Of a DNA stretch of 64,000 bases, positions 19,896 through 29,121 are shown piece by piece. Each line of letters starts with the position of its first letter. Within the stretch, counting starts at the first letter, position 1. Position numbers and translations under genes: made by a program. The stretch covers positions 124,001-188,000 of the forward strand of contig JADJPK010000007.1 in the NCBI GenBank assembly GCA_016713305.1. The letters are read 5' to 3'. Source of the stretch: Betaproteobacteria bacterium (GTDB lineage: Bacteria > Pseudomonadota > Gammaproteobacteria > Burkholderiales > Ga0077523). The notes beneath the pieces were generated by a model that saw only the letters and a program-made list of their open reading frames with translations, did not search any database and was not told where the DNA came from.

Positions 19896-20672
19896 TCAGC
19901 AGGGACGTTGGCCCACCAGATGGCGTAGCCGCGGGATGTCGATGATGCGAACGTGTTTCTGCTGCACGCTGATCATTCCTTCGTCCTGGAACTTCGAGAA
20001 GACGCGGCTTACCGTCTCCAGTTTGAGTCCCAGATAGCTCCCGATCTCCTCGCGCGTCATTCGCAGGTAGAACTCGGACGGCGAATATCCTCGCGCCACG
20101 AAGCGTTGCGACAGGTTCACGAGGAATGCCGCAAGGCGCTCCTCGGCCCGCATGCTGCCCAGAAGCATCATCACGCTGTGATCGCGCACGATCTCCCGGC
20201 TCATCACCTTGTGGAAGTGGCTCTGCAGGGCAGGTACTTCACGTGACAGATCTTCCAGTCGATTGAACGGTATGACGCAGACTTCGCTGTCCTCAAGCGC
20301 CACCGCATCGCAGGTATGCCGGTCGGTGCTGATGCCGTCCATGCCGATGAGTTCGCCCCCCATGTAGAAGCCGGTCACCTGATCGCGGCCGTCTTCCGAG
20401 AGGATCGTGGTCTTGAAGAACCCCGACCGGACCGCGTAGAGAGCATCGAAGCCCTCGCCGGATCGATAGATGCTCTGCCCCTTCTTGGCAGTCCGGCGGA
20501 CGTGAATGAGATCGTCCAGCCTTTCCAGCTCCGCATCCGAGAGTCCGACCGGAAGACACAGTTCCTTCAATCCGCAGGTGGAGCACGCCGTGCGCAGGCG
20601 CTCCAGGCTCAGAGGGGGAATGGGGGCGGGACCGGTCATCGAGGGTTCCTCATCGGCCTCAGCATTGGACAA
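19896..20672 (-). CDS. fnr: FNR-type oxygen-sensing transcription regulator
   Basis: A 258-residue CRP/FNR-family regulator. It has the four cysteines of the oxygen-labile 4Fe-4S cluster (Cys30, Cys33, Cys39 and Cys121), the cyclic-nucleotide-fold domain, the dimerisation helix and a C-terminal winged helix whose recognition helix reads E-T-V-S-R-V-F-S-K-F, the FNR E-x-x-S-R type that binds TTGAT. It should activate the cbb3 genes and hemN under low oxygen. The start lies 12 bp from a TTGAT-N4-GTCAA box, so self-control is likely. An alternative start at the internal Met12 is possible. Confidence 0.94.
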   Translation of the reverse strand: MSNAEADEEPSMTGPAPIPPLSLERLRTACSTCGLKELCLPVGLSDAELERLDDLIHVRRTAKKGQSIYRSGEGFDALYAVRSGFFKTTILSEDGRDQVTGFYMGGELIGMDGISTDRHTCDAVALEDSEVCVIPFNRLEDLSREVPALQSHFHKVMSREIVRDHSVMMLLGSMRAEERLAAFLVNLSQRFVARGYSPSEFYLRMTREEIGSYLGLKLETVSRVFSKFQDEGMISVQQKHVRIIDIPRLRHLVGQRPC

Positions 20673-20683
20673 TCTTCTGCCAT

Positions 20684-20697
20684 TTGATCCAGGTCAA
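20684..20697. promoter_or_regulatory. FNR box between fnr and hemN
   Basis: TTGAT-CCAG-GTCAA. For hemN a -10-like TATCTT at 20719-20724 fits a class II FNR promoter (start near 20732). For fnr on the other strand the box is only 12 bp from the start codon, which fits repression. Confidence 0.75.
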
Positions 20698-20761
20698 GCG
20701 GGTTGAAGGGTTGGCGAGTATCTTCCGTTAACATTCCCGCTCAGACTGCTCGCAGCCAGCG

Positions 20762-22149
20762 ATGATAACCCAAGGCCATTTGGTCATCGACCCCGACGTA
20801 CTCCGGCGCTACGGCCATGCAGGCCCCCGGTACACGTCGTATCCCACCGCGGACAGGTTCGTCGAAGCTTGACGAGCATACCTACCGTTCCTGGCTGCGC
20901 AAGCGCGGTCTCGGGGCCATGGCGCGCCCCCCTGTCCATGTACGTTCACCTGCCTTTCTGCGACACGGTCTGCTTCTACTGTGCCTGCAACAAGGTCGTG
21001 ACACGGGATCATTCGCGGGCAGGCAAGTACCTCCGCTACCTGGCGACCGAAGCACGGCTCGTGTCGGAATCCCTGGACGGCGACCGCCGGCTGTCGCAAC
21101 TCCATTGGGGCGGAGGACGCCCACGTTCCTCCAGCCGGATGAGTTGAAGCAGTTGATGGCGATCATCACCTCCCATTTCAAGCTCGAACCGGATGGCGAG
21201 TATTCCATCGAGGTCGACCCTCGCAGCGCGGCGCCGGGCACCATGACCCTGCTCGCCGACCTGGGAATGAACCGGGTGAGCATCGGAGTGCAGGATTTCG
21301 ACGAGACGGTTCAGAAGGCCGTGAACCGGATTCAGAGCGAAGAGCTGACACGGGCCGTCGTCGAGGAATCCCGGCGCGCGGGATTCCGGTCGGTCAATCT
21401 GGATCTCATCTACGGTCTGCCCAAGCAGAACGTCATCGGCTTCAATCGCACGCTGGAGCGAGTGATCGACCTCGGGCCCGACCGCATCGCCCTCTACAGC
21501 TACGCCCATCTTCCGCACCTCTTCGCCGCAGCGGCGCATCCTCGACAAGGACCTGCCCACGCCGGAAGCCAAGCTCAACATGCTGACCCTGGCGATCCGG
21601 CGTCTGGAGAATGCGGGGTATGTGTACATCGGCATGGACCACTTCGCCTTGCCGGACGACGAACTCGCCGTCGCTCAGCGGCAGGGGCGGCTGCATCGCA
21701 ACTTCCAGGGCTATTCGACCCATTCGGACTGCGACCTCGTGGCGCTGGGGGTCACGGCCATCGGCAGCATCGGCCCGACGTACACCCAGAATGTCCGGAC
21801 TCTGGACGAGTATTTCGATCGGCTGGACCGCGGCGTGCTGCCCGTCATGCGGGGCGTGGAACTGTCCGCGGACGATCTTGTGCGCAGGACAATCATCCAG
21901 TCGATCATGTGCCATGGGACGGTGTCGATCGAATCGATCCAGATCGCCTATCTCCTCGACTTCCGGCAGTACTTCGCCGAGGAGATCGCGGATCTGCAGT
22001 GCTTCATCGATGACGGTCTGGTCGTCATCGACGACGAGTGGTTGTCCGTCACGCCGAAGGGCCGCCTCCTGGTCAGGGCGGTCTGCATGGTGTTCGACCG
22101 GTACCTGCGCACCCAGCAGCGCCGGGCCAGCTACTCCAAGGTCATCTGA
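20762..22149 (+). CDS. hemN: HemN, oxygen-independent coproporphyrinogen III dehydrogenase (four frameshifts)
   Basis: Radical-SAM enzyme converting coproporphyrinogen III to protoporphyrinogen IX without O2 in haem synthesis. The N-terminus ends in the family motif G-P-R-Y-T-S-Y-P-T-A-D-R-F; the radical-SAM cluster motif is C-D-T-V-C-F-Y-C-A-C (CxxxCxxC), followed by H-W-G-G-G, G-V-Q-D-F-D and N-L-D-L-I-Y-G-L-P. Joining the pieces needs four changes: about 20867-20871, 20927-20932 (one C too many), 21115-21118 (one base missing) and 21534-21537 (two missing). The result is about 462 residues, normal for HemN. All breaks fall in otherwise conserved text, so they look like sequence errors. It is controlled by the divergent FNR box and is co-directional with the next gene. 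Confidence 0.9.
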
Positions 22150-22854
22150 GTGATTGCCCAGCTGGCCGGCGCCGCATTTCTGGTGGGTCTGCTGGGCGGT
22201 GTTCACTGCGCAGGGATGTGCGGAGGCCTTGCGACGGCGCTGTCCCAGGCGGGTGGCAGCCGCTGGCCGGCCTGGAAGCTGCACATCGGATACTCGACCG
22301 GCCGCCTTGCGAGCTACGGTGTGGCGGGCGCCCTCGCGGGATCGCTGGCGGGAACCGCCATGCTGGTTCAGGACATCCTGCCCGTGCAGTTCGTGCTCTA
22401 TCTGGTGGCCAACGTGATGCTGATCGGCCTCGGGCTGTATCTGGCGGGTTGGTCGTCGTTCGTGACCAGGCTCGAAGTGCCGGGGCGCTGGCTCTGGCGG
22501 CGGGTGAGTCCGCTGCTCTCCCGGTTTCTTCCGGTGGACAGCTGGCCCAAGGCCATCGGCGCAGGCCTGCTCTGGGGGTGGGTGCCCTGCGGGCTCGTCT
22601 ACAGCATGCTGGCCACTGCCCTGCTGGCAGGGGATGCGCACGGAGGAGCGGCAATCATGCTGGCGTTCGGCGCCGGAACTCTTCCCAACGTCCTTGGGGC
22701 AGGTATCGTCCTTCGCTGGCTGTCTGCGTCCGGGGGCCGCCCGGTCGCGCGCGTCGTGGCCGGCGGACTCGTCGCGGGGTTCGGCATCTTCGGGCTCTTC
22801 CATGCCGCGGCCTTGTCGACCCTCCTCAAGCAGGGTCTCGCCTGTCTGGTTTGA
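22150..22854 (+). CDS. SafE/DsbD_2-type membrane protein linked to cbb3 clusters
   Basis: A 234-residue membrane protein with about six helices. It carries the paired motifs G-G-V-H-C-A-G-M-C-G-G near the N-terminus and W-G-W-V-P-C-G-L-V-Y in the middle, which mark the DsbD_2 (sulfite exporter TauE/SafE-like) family often found beside cco, hemN and fnr genes. The Cys residues may handle copper or thiol redox during oxidase assembly; transport of sulfite is not shown. GTG 22150 directly follows the hemN stop, so it is probably in the hemN operon. Confidence 0.8.
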   Translation: MIAQLAGAAFLVGLLGGVHCAGMCGGLATALSQAGGSRWPAWKLHIGYSTGRLASYGVAGALAGSLAGTAMLVQDILPVQFVLYLVANVMLIGLGLYLAGWSSFVTRLEVPGRWLWRRVSPLLSRFLPVDSWPKAIGAGLLWGWVPCGLVYSMLATALLAGDAHGGAAIMLAFGAGTLPNVLGAGIVLRWLSASGGRPVARVVAGGLVAGFGIFGLFHAAALSTLLKQGLACLV

Positions 22855-23102
22855 CGGTCGCTTCCCCCGAAGTGCCCCGTTCAGATGGCGCCGCGTCTCG
22901 CGGACCTATGGACGGGACGCTGCTAACGTATTAATATTCAAAGCTATCCCGACGCGGCTCCCCGTGACGGGAAATTCGCACATCCGTCATTGATCGAGGT
23001 GGCACGCCCGGACGCTCCGGCGTGTCGAGGCGTTCTTCCGGTTTTCCCGGGAGACGCGGGCGGATGGAGGCTCAACTTCATCAGACCAGGAGTAGCACAC
23101 TC

Positions 23103-23849
23103 ATGTCCGTCACCATGCGGCAGATGCTCGAGGCCGGCGTTCATTTCGGCCACCAGACCCGTTTCTGGAATCCCAAGATGGCCCCCTTCATCTTCGGCCA
23201 TCGCAACAAGATCCACATCATCAATCTCGAGAAGACCCTGGTCATGTACCAGGACGCGATGAAGCACCTGCGGCAGCTGGCGGCGAACAAGGGCACGATG
23301 CTGTTCGTCGGCACCAAGCGCCAGGCCCGCGAGATCGTGCGCGAGGAAGCGCTGCGCGCCGGATGCCCGTACGTCGATCATCGCTGGCTGGGTGGCATGC
23401 TCAGCAACTTCAAGACGGTCAAGCAATCCATCAAGCGTCTGCGCGACATGGAAGGCATGGTGCAGGACGGCTCCATGGAGAAGGTTTCCAAGAAAGAGGC
23501 GCTCATGTACCAGCGCGAACTCGCCAAGCTCGAGCGCAGCCTGGGTGGCATCAAGGACCTGAACGGGCTTCCCGATGCGCTCTTCGTGATCGACGTCGGC
23601 TACCACAAGATTGCCATCACCGAAGCCTCCAAGCTGGGTATTCCGGTCATCGCCGTGGTCGACACGAATCACTCTCCGGAAGGCGTCTCGTACGTCATCC
23701 CCGGGAACGACGATTCCAGCCGTGCGATCCGGCTGTATGCCCGTGGGGCGGCCGATGCGATCCTCGAAGGGCGCAGCCAGATCGTGCGCGAGATCATCAA
23801 CGACGAGTTCGTCGAGGTGGAAACGACGGAAGAGCAGGCGGCGCAGTAA
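23103..23849 (+). CDS. rpsB: 30S ribosomal protein S2
   Basis: A 248-residue S2 protein, starting M-S-V-T-M-R-Q-M-L-E-A-G-V-H-F-G-H-Q, with the conserved H-R-W-L-G-G-M-L-S-N-F and D-T-N-H-S-P segments. It binds the 30S head near S1. ATG 23103 was chosen over longer in-frame starts because the family starts here and A-G-G-A-G stands 12-16 bp upstream. It heads a conserved gene string with tsf, pyrH and frr. The 249 bp before it hold no gene; an AT-rich stretch near 22923-22940 may carry its promoter. Confidence 0.98.
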   Translation: MSVTMRQMLEAGVHFGHQTRFWNPKMAPFIFGHRNKIHIINLEKTLVMYQDAMKHLRQLAANKGTMLFVGTKRQAREIVREEALRAGCPYVDHRWLGGMLSNFKTVKQSIKRLRDMEGMVQDGSMEKVSKKEALMYQRELAKLERSLGGIKDLNGLPDALFVIDVGYHKIAITEASKLGIPVIAVVDTNHSPEGVSYVIPGNDDSSRAIRLYARGAADAILEGRSQIVREIINDEFVEVETTEEQAAQ

Positions 23850-23890
23850 CGACCTGACGGCAGGCCGGCCTCGCATGAGACCGGCGGTTC

Positions 23891-23911
23891 CGGGACGAAC
23901 GTGGCGTCCCG
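23891..23911 (+). terminator. hairpin in the rpsB-tsf spacer
   Basis: CGGGACG (23891-23897) and CGTCCCG (23905-23911) form a 7-bp stem with a 7-base loop. A partial terminator in the rpsB-tsf spacer is known in E. coli, and this hairpin could play that role. No T-run follows. Confidence 0.4.
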
Positions 23912-23938
23912 ACATCGATTCGGACATCAGGAGTGGAC

Positions 23939-24844
23939 ATGGCGGAAATCACCGCAAGCATGGTCAAGGAACTGCGCGAGAAGACCGACGCGCCCATGAT
24001 GGAATGCAAGAAGGCGCTGACGGAAGCCGGCGGCGACATGGGGAAGGCGGAGGAGATCCTCCGCGTCAAGCTCGGCAACAAGGCGGCCAAGGCGTCCGCA
24101 CGCGTTGCGGCGGAAGGCGTCGTGGTGACCTACCTGTCGCCCGACCAGAAGCTTGCCGCCATCGTCGAAGTGAACTGCGAAACCGATTTCGTGGCCAAGA
24201 ACGATGATTTTCTTGCGCTTGCCCGTACTCTCGCGCAACTGGTGGCCACTGAGAATCCTGCGGATGTGGCGGCGCTGTCGGCTCTGCCGCTGTCCGGAAA
24301 GACCGTCGACGCTGTCCGCACCGAGCTGGTGGGGCGTATCGGCGAGAACATGAGCATTCGCCGTTTCGTCAGACTGGAAGCCAAGGGCAAGGTCGCTCAG
24401 TACATCCATGGCGGGTCGAAGATCGGCGTGCTGGTGGACGTGGCCGGTGGCGACGACGTGCTTGCGAAGGATCTCGCGATGCATATCGCGGCGGCGAAGC
24501 CGGTCGCGCTCGCCAAGGAACAGGTGTCGCAGGAACTCATCCAGAAGGAGCGGGACATCGCGACGGCGAAGGCGGCCGAATCGGGCAAGCCTGCCGAGAT
24601 CGTCCAGAAGATGGTCGAGGGCAGCGTGCAGAAGTACCTCAAGGAAGTGACGCTCCTGGGCCAGCCTTTCGTCAAGGACGACAAGCAGACGATCGAGCAG
24701 CTCCTGAAGTCGAAGGGCGCCACCGTGGCCGCGTTCACGCTCTACATCGTCGGCGAGGGTCTGGAAAAGAAGTCCAGCGACTTCGCGGCGGAGGTCGCAG
24801 CGCAGGCGGCGGCTGCGAAGAAGGACCAGGGCGCGACCGTATAG
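23939..24844 (+). CDS. tsf: elongation factor Ts
   Basis: A 301-residue nucleotide exchange factor for EF-Tu. It begins M-A-E-I-T-A-S-M-V-K-E-L-R-E-K-T-D-A-P-M-M and contains the contact motif C-E-T-D-F-V-A-K-N. ATG 23939 is chosen over a GTG two codons upstream because C-A-G-G-A-G-T is well spaced and the family begins M-A-x-I-T. It lies 89 bp after rpsB and 10 bp before pyrH. Confidence 0.97.
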   Translation: MAEITASMVKELREKTDAPMMECKKALTEAGGDMGKAEEILRVKLGNKAAKASARVAAEGVVVTYLSPDQKLAAIVEVNCETDFVAKNDDFLALARTLAQLVATENPADVAALSALPLSGKTVDAVRTELVGRIGENMSIRRFVRLEAKGKVAQYIHGGSKIGVLVDVAGGDDVLAKDLAMHIAAAKPVALAKEQVSQELIQKERDIATAKAAESGKPAEIVQKMVEGSVQKYLKEVTLLGQPFVKDDKQTIEQLLKSKGATVAAFTLYIVGEGLEKKSSDFAAEVAAQAAAAKKDQGATV

Positions 24845-24854
24845 ATCCGCGCCC

Positions 24855-25571
24855 ATGGCCAAGCCAGTTTTCAGGAGGATTCTTCTCAAGCTGTCGGGTG
24901 AAGCCCTCATGGGCGACGACAGCTATGGCATCAACCGGCCGACCATCGAGAGAATTGTCTCGGAGATCGCCGAGATCGTGAATCTCGGCATCGAGACCGG
25001 CGTGGTCATCGGAGGAGGGAACATCTTTCGTGGCGTCGCGCCGGGCGCGGCGGGGATGGACCGTGCCACTGCCGACTACATGGGCATGCTCGCCACGGTG
25101 ATGAATGCGCTGGCGTTGCAGGATGCCATGCGAAGGATCGGCATCGCGGGGCGCGTCCAGTCGGCGCTCAACATCGAGCAGGTCGCCGAACCGTACATCC
25201 GCGGCAAGGCGATCCGCTATCTCGAGGAAGGCAAGGTCGTGATCTTTGCGGCCGGTACGGGCAACCCCTTCTTCACGACCGATACTGCGGCTGCGCTGCG
25301 GGGCATGGAGGTCGGTGCGGACATCGTGCTCAAGGCCACTAAAGTGGATGGTATTTATTCCGATGATCCGAAGACCAATCCCGATGCCATGCGCTATCAG
25401 CGCCTCACGTTCGACGAAGCCATCGTCAAGAATCTGAAGGTGATGGATGCGACGGCGCTCACGCTTTGCCGCGATCAGAAGCTTCCGATCTGCGTGTTCA
25501 GCATCTTCAAGCCCGGTGCGCTGAAGCGCGTCGTGATGGGAGAGGACGAAGGAACCCGGGTTCACATTTGA
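24855..25571 (+). CDS. pyrH: UMP kinase
   Basis: A 238-residue hexameric bacterial UMP kinase of the amino-acid kinase fold, which makes UDP from UMP. It shows R-I-L-L-K-L-S-G-E-A-L at the start, G-G-G-N-I-F-R-G in the UMP site, and D-G-I-Y-S-D-D-P near the nucleotide site. It follows tsf by 10 bp and precedes frr by 54 bp, the usual order in Proteobacteria. Confidence 0.97.
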   Translation: MAKPVFRRILLKLSGEALMGDDSYGINRPTIERIVSEIAEIVNLGIETGVVIGGGNIFRGVAPGAAGMDRATADYMGMLATVMNALALQDAMRRIGIAGRVQSALNIEQVAEPYIRGKAIRYLEEGKVVIFAAGTGNPFFTTDTAAALRGMEVGADIVLKATKVDGIYSDDPKTNPDAMRYQRLTFDEAIVKNLKVMDATALTLCRDQKLPICVFSIFKPGALKRVVMGEDEGTRVHI

Positions 25572-25625
25572 CCCGGCCGGCCCGACCGGACGCAGGCCGG
25601 GCGGGCGTGTGTAGGGAGACGGCAC

Positions 25626-26183
25626 ATGATTGCAGACGTCAAGAAGACCACCGAGCAACGCATGCAGAAATGCATCGAGACGCTCAAGACGGACCTGGGC
25701 AAGGTGCGGACGGGCCGGGCGCATACCGGACTGCTGGACCACGTCAAGGTCGATTACTACGGCACGCCCACGTCGATCAGCCAGGTGGCCAACGTGACGT
25801 TGATCGATGCCAGAACGATCGGCGTCGCGCCGTGGGAGAAGAAGATGCTCTCCGCCATCGAGAAGGCCATTCGCGATTCGGACCTGGGACTCAATCCGTC
25901 CTCCATGGGGGATCTCGTCCGGGTTCCGATGCCAGCCCTCACGGAAGAGCGCCGGCGGGATCTCATCAAGGTGGTCAAGGGCGAGGCGGAGAATGCGAGG
26001 GTTGCCATCCGCAACGTTCGCCGGGATGCCAACACCCATCTCAAGGATCTCCTCAAGGAAAAGAAGGTCTCGGAGGACGACGAGCGCCGCGCCCAGGAAG
26101 ACGTGCAGAAGCTCACCGACCGCTATGTGGCCGAAGTGGAAAAGGTGCTCGCCACGAAAGAATCCGAGCTCTTGGCGGTCTGA
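25626..26183 (+). CDS. frr: ribosome recycling factor
   Basis: A 185-residue RRF. It has the central V-R-T-G-R-A-H-T-G-L-L-D motif and the V-R-V-P-M-P-A-L-T-E-E-R-R segment, and a C-terminal helix typical of the family. It splits post-termination ribosomes with EF-G. G-G-G-A-G-A-C precedes ATG 25626. The next gene starts 1 bp after its stop. Confidence 0.97.
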   Translation: MIADVKKTTEQRMQKCIETLKTDLGKVRTGRAHTGLLDHVKVDYYGTPTSISQVANVTLIDARTIGVAPWEKKMLSAIEKAIRDSDLGLNPSSMGDLVRVPMPALTEERRRDLIKVVKGEAENARVAIRNVRRDANTHLKDLLKEKKVSEDDERRAQEDVQKLTDRYVAEVEKVLATKESELLAV

Positions 26184-26184
26184 G

Positions 26185-26985
26185 TTGAGCCGCTTCGCAA
26201 GCTCGACCCTCGAGATTCCCGACGCCGCACGCGTGCCGCGGCACGTTGCCATCATCATGGATGGCAACGGGCGCTGGGCGAAGAAGCGATTGCTGCCGCG
26301 CGTTGCGGGCCACAAGAGGGGGGTCGACGCGGTGCGAGAAACCGTGCGGCTTTCCGCCGAGTACGGAATTTCCTACCTCACGCTGTTCGCCTTCTCCAGT
26401 GAGAACTGGCGCAGACCCCCGGACGAGGTCTCCTTCCTCATGCAGTTGTTCGTGCGCGTGCTCGAGCAGGAAGTCTCGCGTTTGCATGGAAACAACATCC
26501 GTCTGAAGATCGTGGGCGACCGTTCGGCGCTCGATGCCGGGCTGGTGAGGCTCATACAGGAGAGCGAAGCCCTCACGGCCGCCAACACGGGGCTCACCCT
26601 GACCGTCGCGGCCAACTATGGCGGGCGCTGGGACATCATGCAGGCCGTGAACCGGATGGTGCGCGAGCATCCCGGCAAGTCCGGCAACTACTCCGAGACC
26701 GATCTCGCCCCCTATCTGGCGATGAACTACGCTCCCGAGCCGGACCTCTTCATCCGCACGGGAGGCGAGCAGCGCATCAGCAACTTCCTGCTCTGGCAAC
26801 TCGCCTATACGGAGTTCCATTTCACGGAGACGCTCTGGCCGGACTTCGATGCGCACGCCTATCTGACGGCCATTCACTCCTATCGAAAGCGCGAACGCCG
26901 CTTCGGCCGCACCAGCGAGCAGCTCACCGCCCCCGTCTCCGAAATGCCGGAAGACCGGCTGGCGGCGCCGGTCCTGAGGGGCTAG
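26185..26985 (+). CDS. uppS: undecaprenyl diphosphate synthase
   Basis: A 266-residue cis-prenyltransferase that makes the C55 lipid carrier for peptidoglycan. Motifs seen are H-V-A-I-I-M-D-G-N-G-R-W-A with catalytic Asp26, F-S-S-E-N-W-x-R-P, and the C-terminal I-R-T-G-G-E-x-R-I-S-N-F-L-L-W-Q. A TTG start at 26185 is preferred because the N-terminal text (F-A-S-S-T-L-x-I-P) matches betaproteobacterial relatives; GTG 26233 is the alternative. The frr stop is 1 bp upstream, so the two are probably translated together. Confidence 0.94.
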   Translation: MSRFASSTLEIPDAARVPRHVAIIMDGNGRWAKKRLLPRVAGHKRGVDAVRETVRLSAEYGISYLTLFAFSSENWRRPPDEVSFLMQLFVRVLEQEVSRLHGNNIRLKIVGDRSALDAGLVRLIQESEALTAANTGLTLTVAANYGGRWDIMQAVNRMVREHPGKSGNYSETDLAPYLAMNYAPEPDLFIRTGGEQRISNFLLWQLAYTEFHFTETLWPDFDAHAYLTAIHSYRKRERRFGRTSEQLTAPVSEMPEDRLAAPVLRG

Positions 26986-26998
26986 ACGGCGTCGGCTC

Positions 26999-27814
26999 AT
27001 GCTCGGTCTGCGCCTGCTCACCGCAGCGGTTCTCGTTCCTCTCGCCCTCGCGGGACTTTTCATGCTCTCCAATGCGCTGTGGGCACTGGCATCGGGAGTG
27101 TTCGTGCTGATCGGCGCGTGGGAATGGTCCCGTCTTGCCGGCGGGCGGGGCATGGTTCGCATCGCCTATACAGTCGTTGTTGCCGTGGCGGGCGTCGCGG
27201 TGTACTTGCTCTCGGCTGCGCCGTCCGATTCCTCTGTCGGCGTGGCGTCGGTGATTCTTGCCGCCGCGGTGGCCTTCTGGATACTCGCGGCGGTGCCGTG
27301 GCTCGTCGCCACGTGGCACGTGCGGAGTCCCGTGCTGCTCCATGTCGTGGGCGCCGTGGTCCTGATCCCGGCATGGCTGGGAGGCATCCTCCTCCAGCGC
27401 GAGCCCGTGCGATTCCTGGTCCTGATGGCCGTCGTGTGGGTGGCGGATTCCGGCGCGTATTTCGTCGGCCGGAAGTTCGGTCGCCGAAAGCTGGCGCCTC
27501 GAATCAGCCCGGGCAAGTCCTGGGAAGGGGTGGCCGGGGCGGCCGTTGCCGTGCTCCTTTACTACTTTGTCGTCAACCGCATCCGGCCGGGCGCTCTGCC
27601 CGGAGACGGACTGGCCGGGCTGCTCTTCCTGGAACTCATGCTGGCGCTTTCCATCGTCGGCGATCTGTTCGAATCGTGGATGAAGCGCGAGGCAGGCGTG
27701 AAGGACAGCGGAACGCTGCTTCCTGGCCATGGCGGAGTGCTGGATCGAATCGACAGTCTCACCTCCACGCTGCCGGCGGCGGCGCTGATGGTTTCGATGA
27801 GTACCCTGACGTGA
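26999..27814 (+). CDS. cdsA: phosphatidate cytidylyltransferase
   Basis: A 271-residue membrane enzyme that makes CDP-diacylglycerol. It has about eight hydrophobic helices and the C-terminal CdsA signature, here seen as S-I-V-G-D-L-F-E-S-W-M-K-R-E-A-G-V-K-D-S-G followed by L-P-G-H-G-G-V-L-D-R-I-D-S. The gene overlaps dxr by four bases (GTGA), so the two are coupled. Confidence 0.96.
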   Translation: MLGLRLLTAAVLVPLALAGLFMLSNALWALASGVFVLIGAWEWSRLAGGRGMVRIAYTVVVAVAGVAVYLLSAAPSDSSVGVASVILAAAVAFWILAAVPWLVATWHVRSPVLLHVVGAVVLIPAWLGGILLQREPVRFLVLMAVVWVADSGAYFVGRKFGRRKLAPRISPGKSWEGVAGAAVAVLLYYFVVNRIRPGALPGDGLAGLLFLELMLALSIVGDLFESWMKREAGVKDSGTLLPGHGGVLDRIDSLTSTLPAAALMVSMSTLT

Positions 27815-28999
27815 GACCGCCCCTCCGGCAGGTGGTCGTGCTCGGTTCGACCGGAAGCATCGGCGGATCGACGCTGGACGTGGTCTCGCGGCATCCTGAC
27901 CGCTACAGGGTGCTGGGCCTTGCGGCGCATCGACAATCGGAGGTTCTGTTCAGGCAGTGTCTCGAGCACCGGCCCCGCTATGCCGCCATGGCCGACGCGG
28001 AAGCGGCCAGGGATCTCAGGCAGCGCCTGCAGGGCGCAGGACTGGAATGCCAGGTCCTTGCCGGAACGCAAGGCCTCGAGGAGATTGCTCGCCTCGAGGA
28101 CGCCGATGTCGTGATGGCGGCCATCGTGGGGGGCGCAGGATTGGCGCCCACGCTTGCGGCGGTCGGTGCCGGCAAGAACGTGCTGCTGGCCAACAAGGAA
28201 TCCCTTGTGATGGCAGGCGCGCTGTTCATGCGTGCCGTCCATGCGAGCGGGGCGCACCTCCTGCCCATCGACAGCGAGCACAACGCCGTCTTCCAGTGCA
28301 TGCCCGCCGGGTTCGTCTCGGGGGGAGCCAGCAATGGGGTGAGGCGGATTCTGCTCACGGCATCGGGGGCCGTTCAGAACGTGGGATCCGGAACGTCTGG
28401 CGGAGGTCACACCCCAGCAGGCATGTGCGCATCCGAACTGGGTGATGGGGCGGAAGATTTCCGTCGACTCCGCGACGATGATGAACAAGGGGCTCGAGGT
28501 GATCGAGGCTCACTGGCTCTTCGCCATGCCGGCAGATCGCATCGACGTCGTCGTGCATCCGCAGAGCGTCATCCATTCGATGGTCGAGTATGCGGACGGC
28601 TCGGTACTTGCCCAGTTGGGCAATCCCGACATGCGAACGCCCATCGCGCACGCGCTCGCTTTTCCGGACCGTGTGGAGGCGGGGGTGGAACGCCTGGACC
28701 TGACGTCGATTGCAACCCTCTCGTTCGAGCGGCCCGACCTCAAGCGATTTCCCTGTCTGGACCTTGCATATCGGGCGCTTGGGCTCGGGCCGGGCGGATC
28801 GATTTCGCTCAATGCCGCGAACGAGTGCGCCGTGGAACGGTTTCTGGAGGGAAGAGTCAGATTCGACAGAATCGCGCGGGTGGTCGAAGAGGTCATGGCA
28901 TCGGTGCCTTCAGTGGTGCCGGATTCGCTCGAAGCCGTTCTCGCGGCCGATGCGCAGGCACGACACACGGCGTACTCGGTGCTCGACCGTTTGCATTAG
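27811..28999 (+). CDS. dxr: 1-deoxy-D-xylulose-5-phosphate reductoisomerase (one frameshift)
   Basis: Second enzyme of the MEP isoprenoid pathway. The N-terminus has the NADPH motif G-S-T-G-S-I-G and N-K-E-S-L-V-M-A-G; the metal-binding region reads D-S-E-H-N-A-V-F-Q-C; after the break come N-W-V-M-G-R-K-I-S-V-D-S-A-T-M-M-N-K and S-x-x-x-A-N-E. The frame changes in a G run at 28365-28369; two more G (Ser-Gly-Gly-Pro-Phe-Arg) give about 396 residues, the normal length. The GTG start overlaps cdsA. This gene is essential in most bacteria using MEP, so a real break is unlikely. Confidence 0.92.
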
Positions 29000-29121
29000 T
29001 CGGACCTTCCCTGGGATGAATCGTTGACGACTGTTTCTGTGAGCATGATGTCGAAGGTGGTGCTCCATATCCGGACAATGTGGCGCGTGCCATCGGGCGA
29101 GCGCGGCGAGGAGGCAATGGC

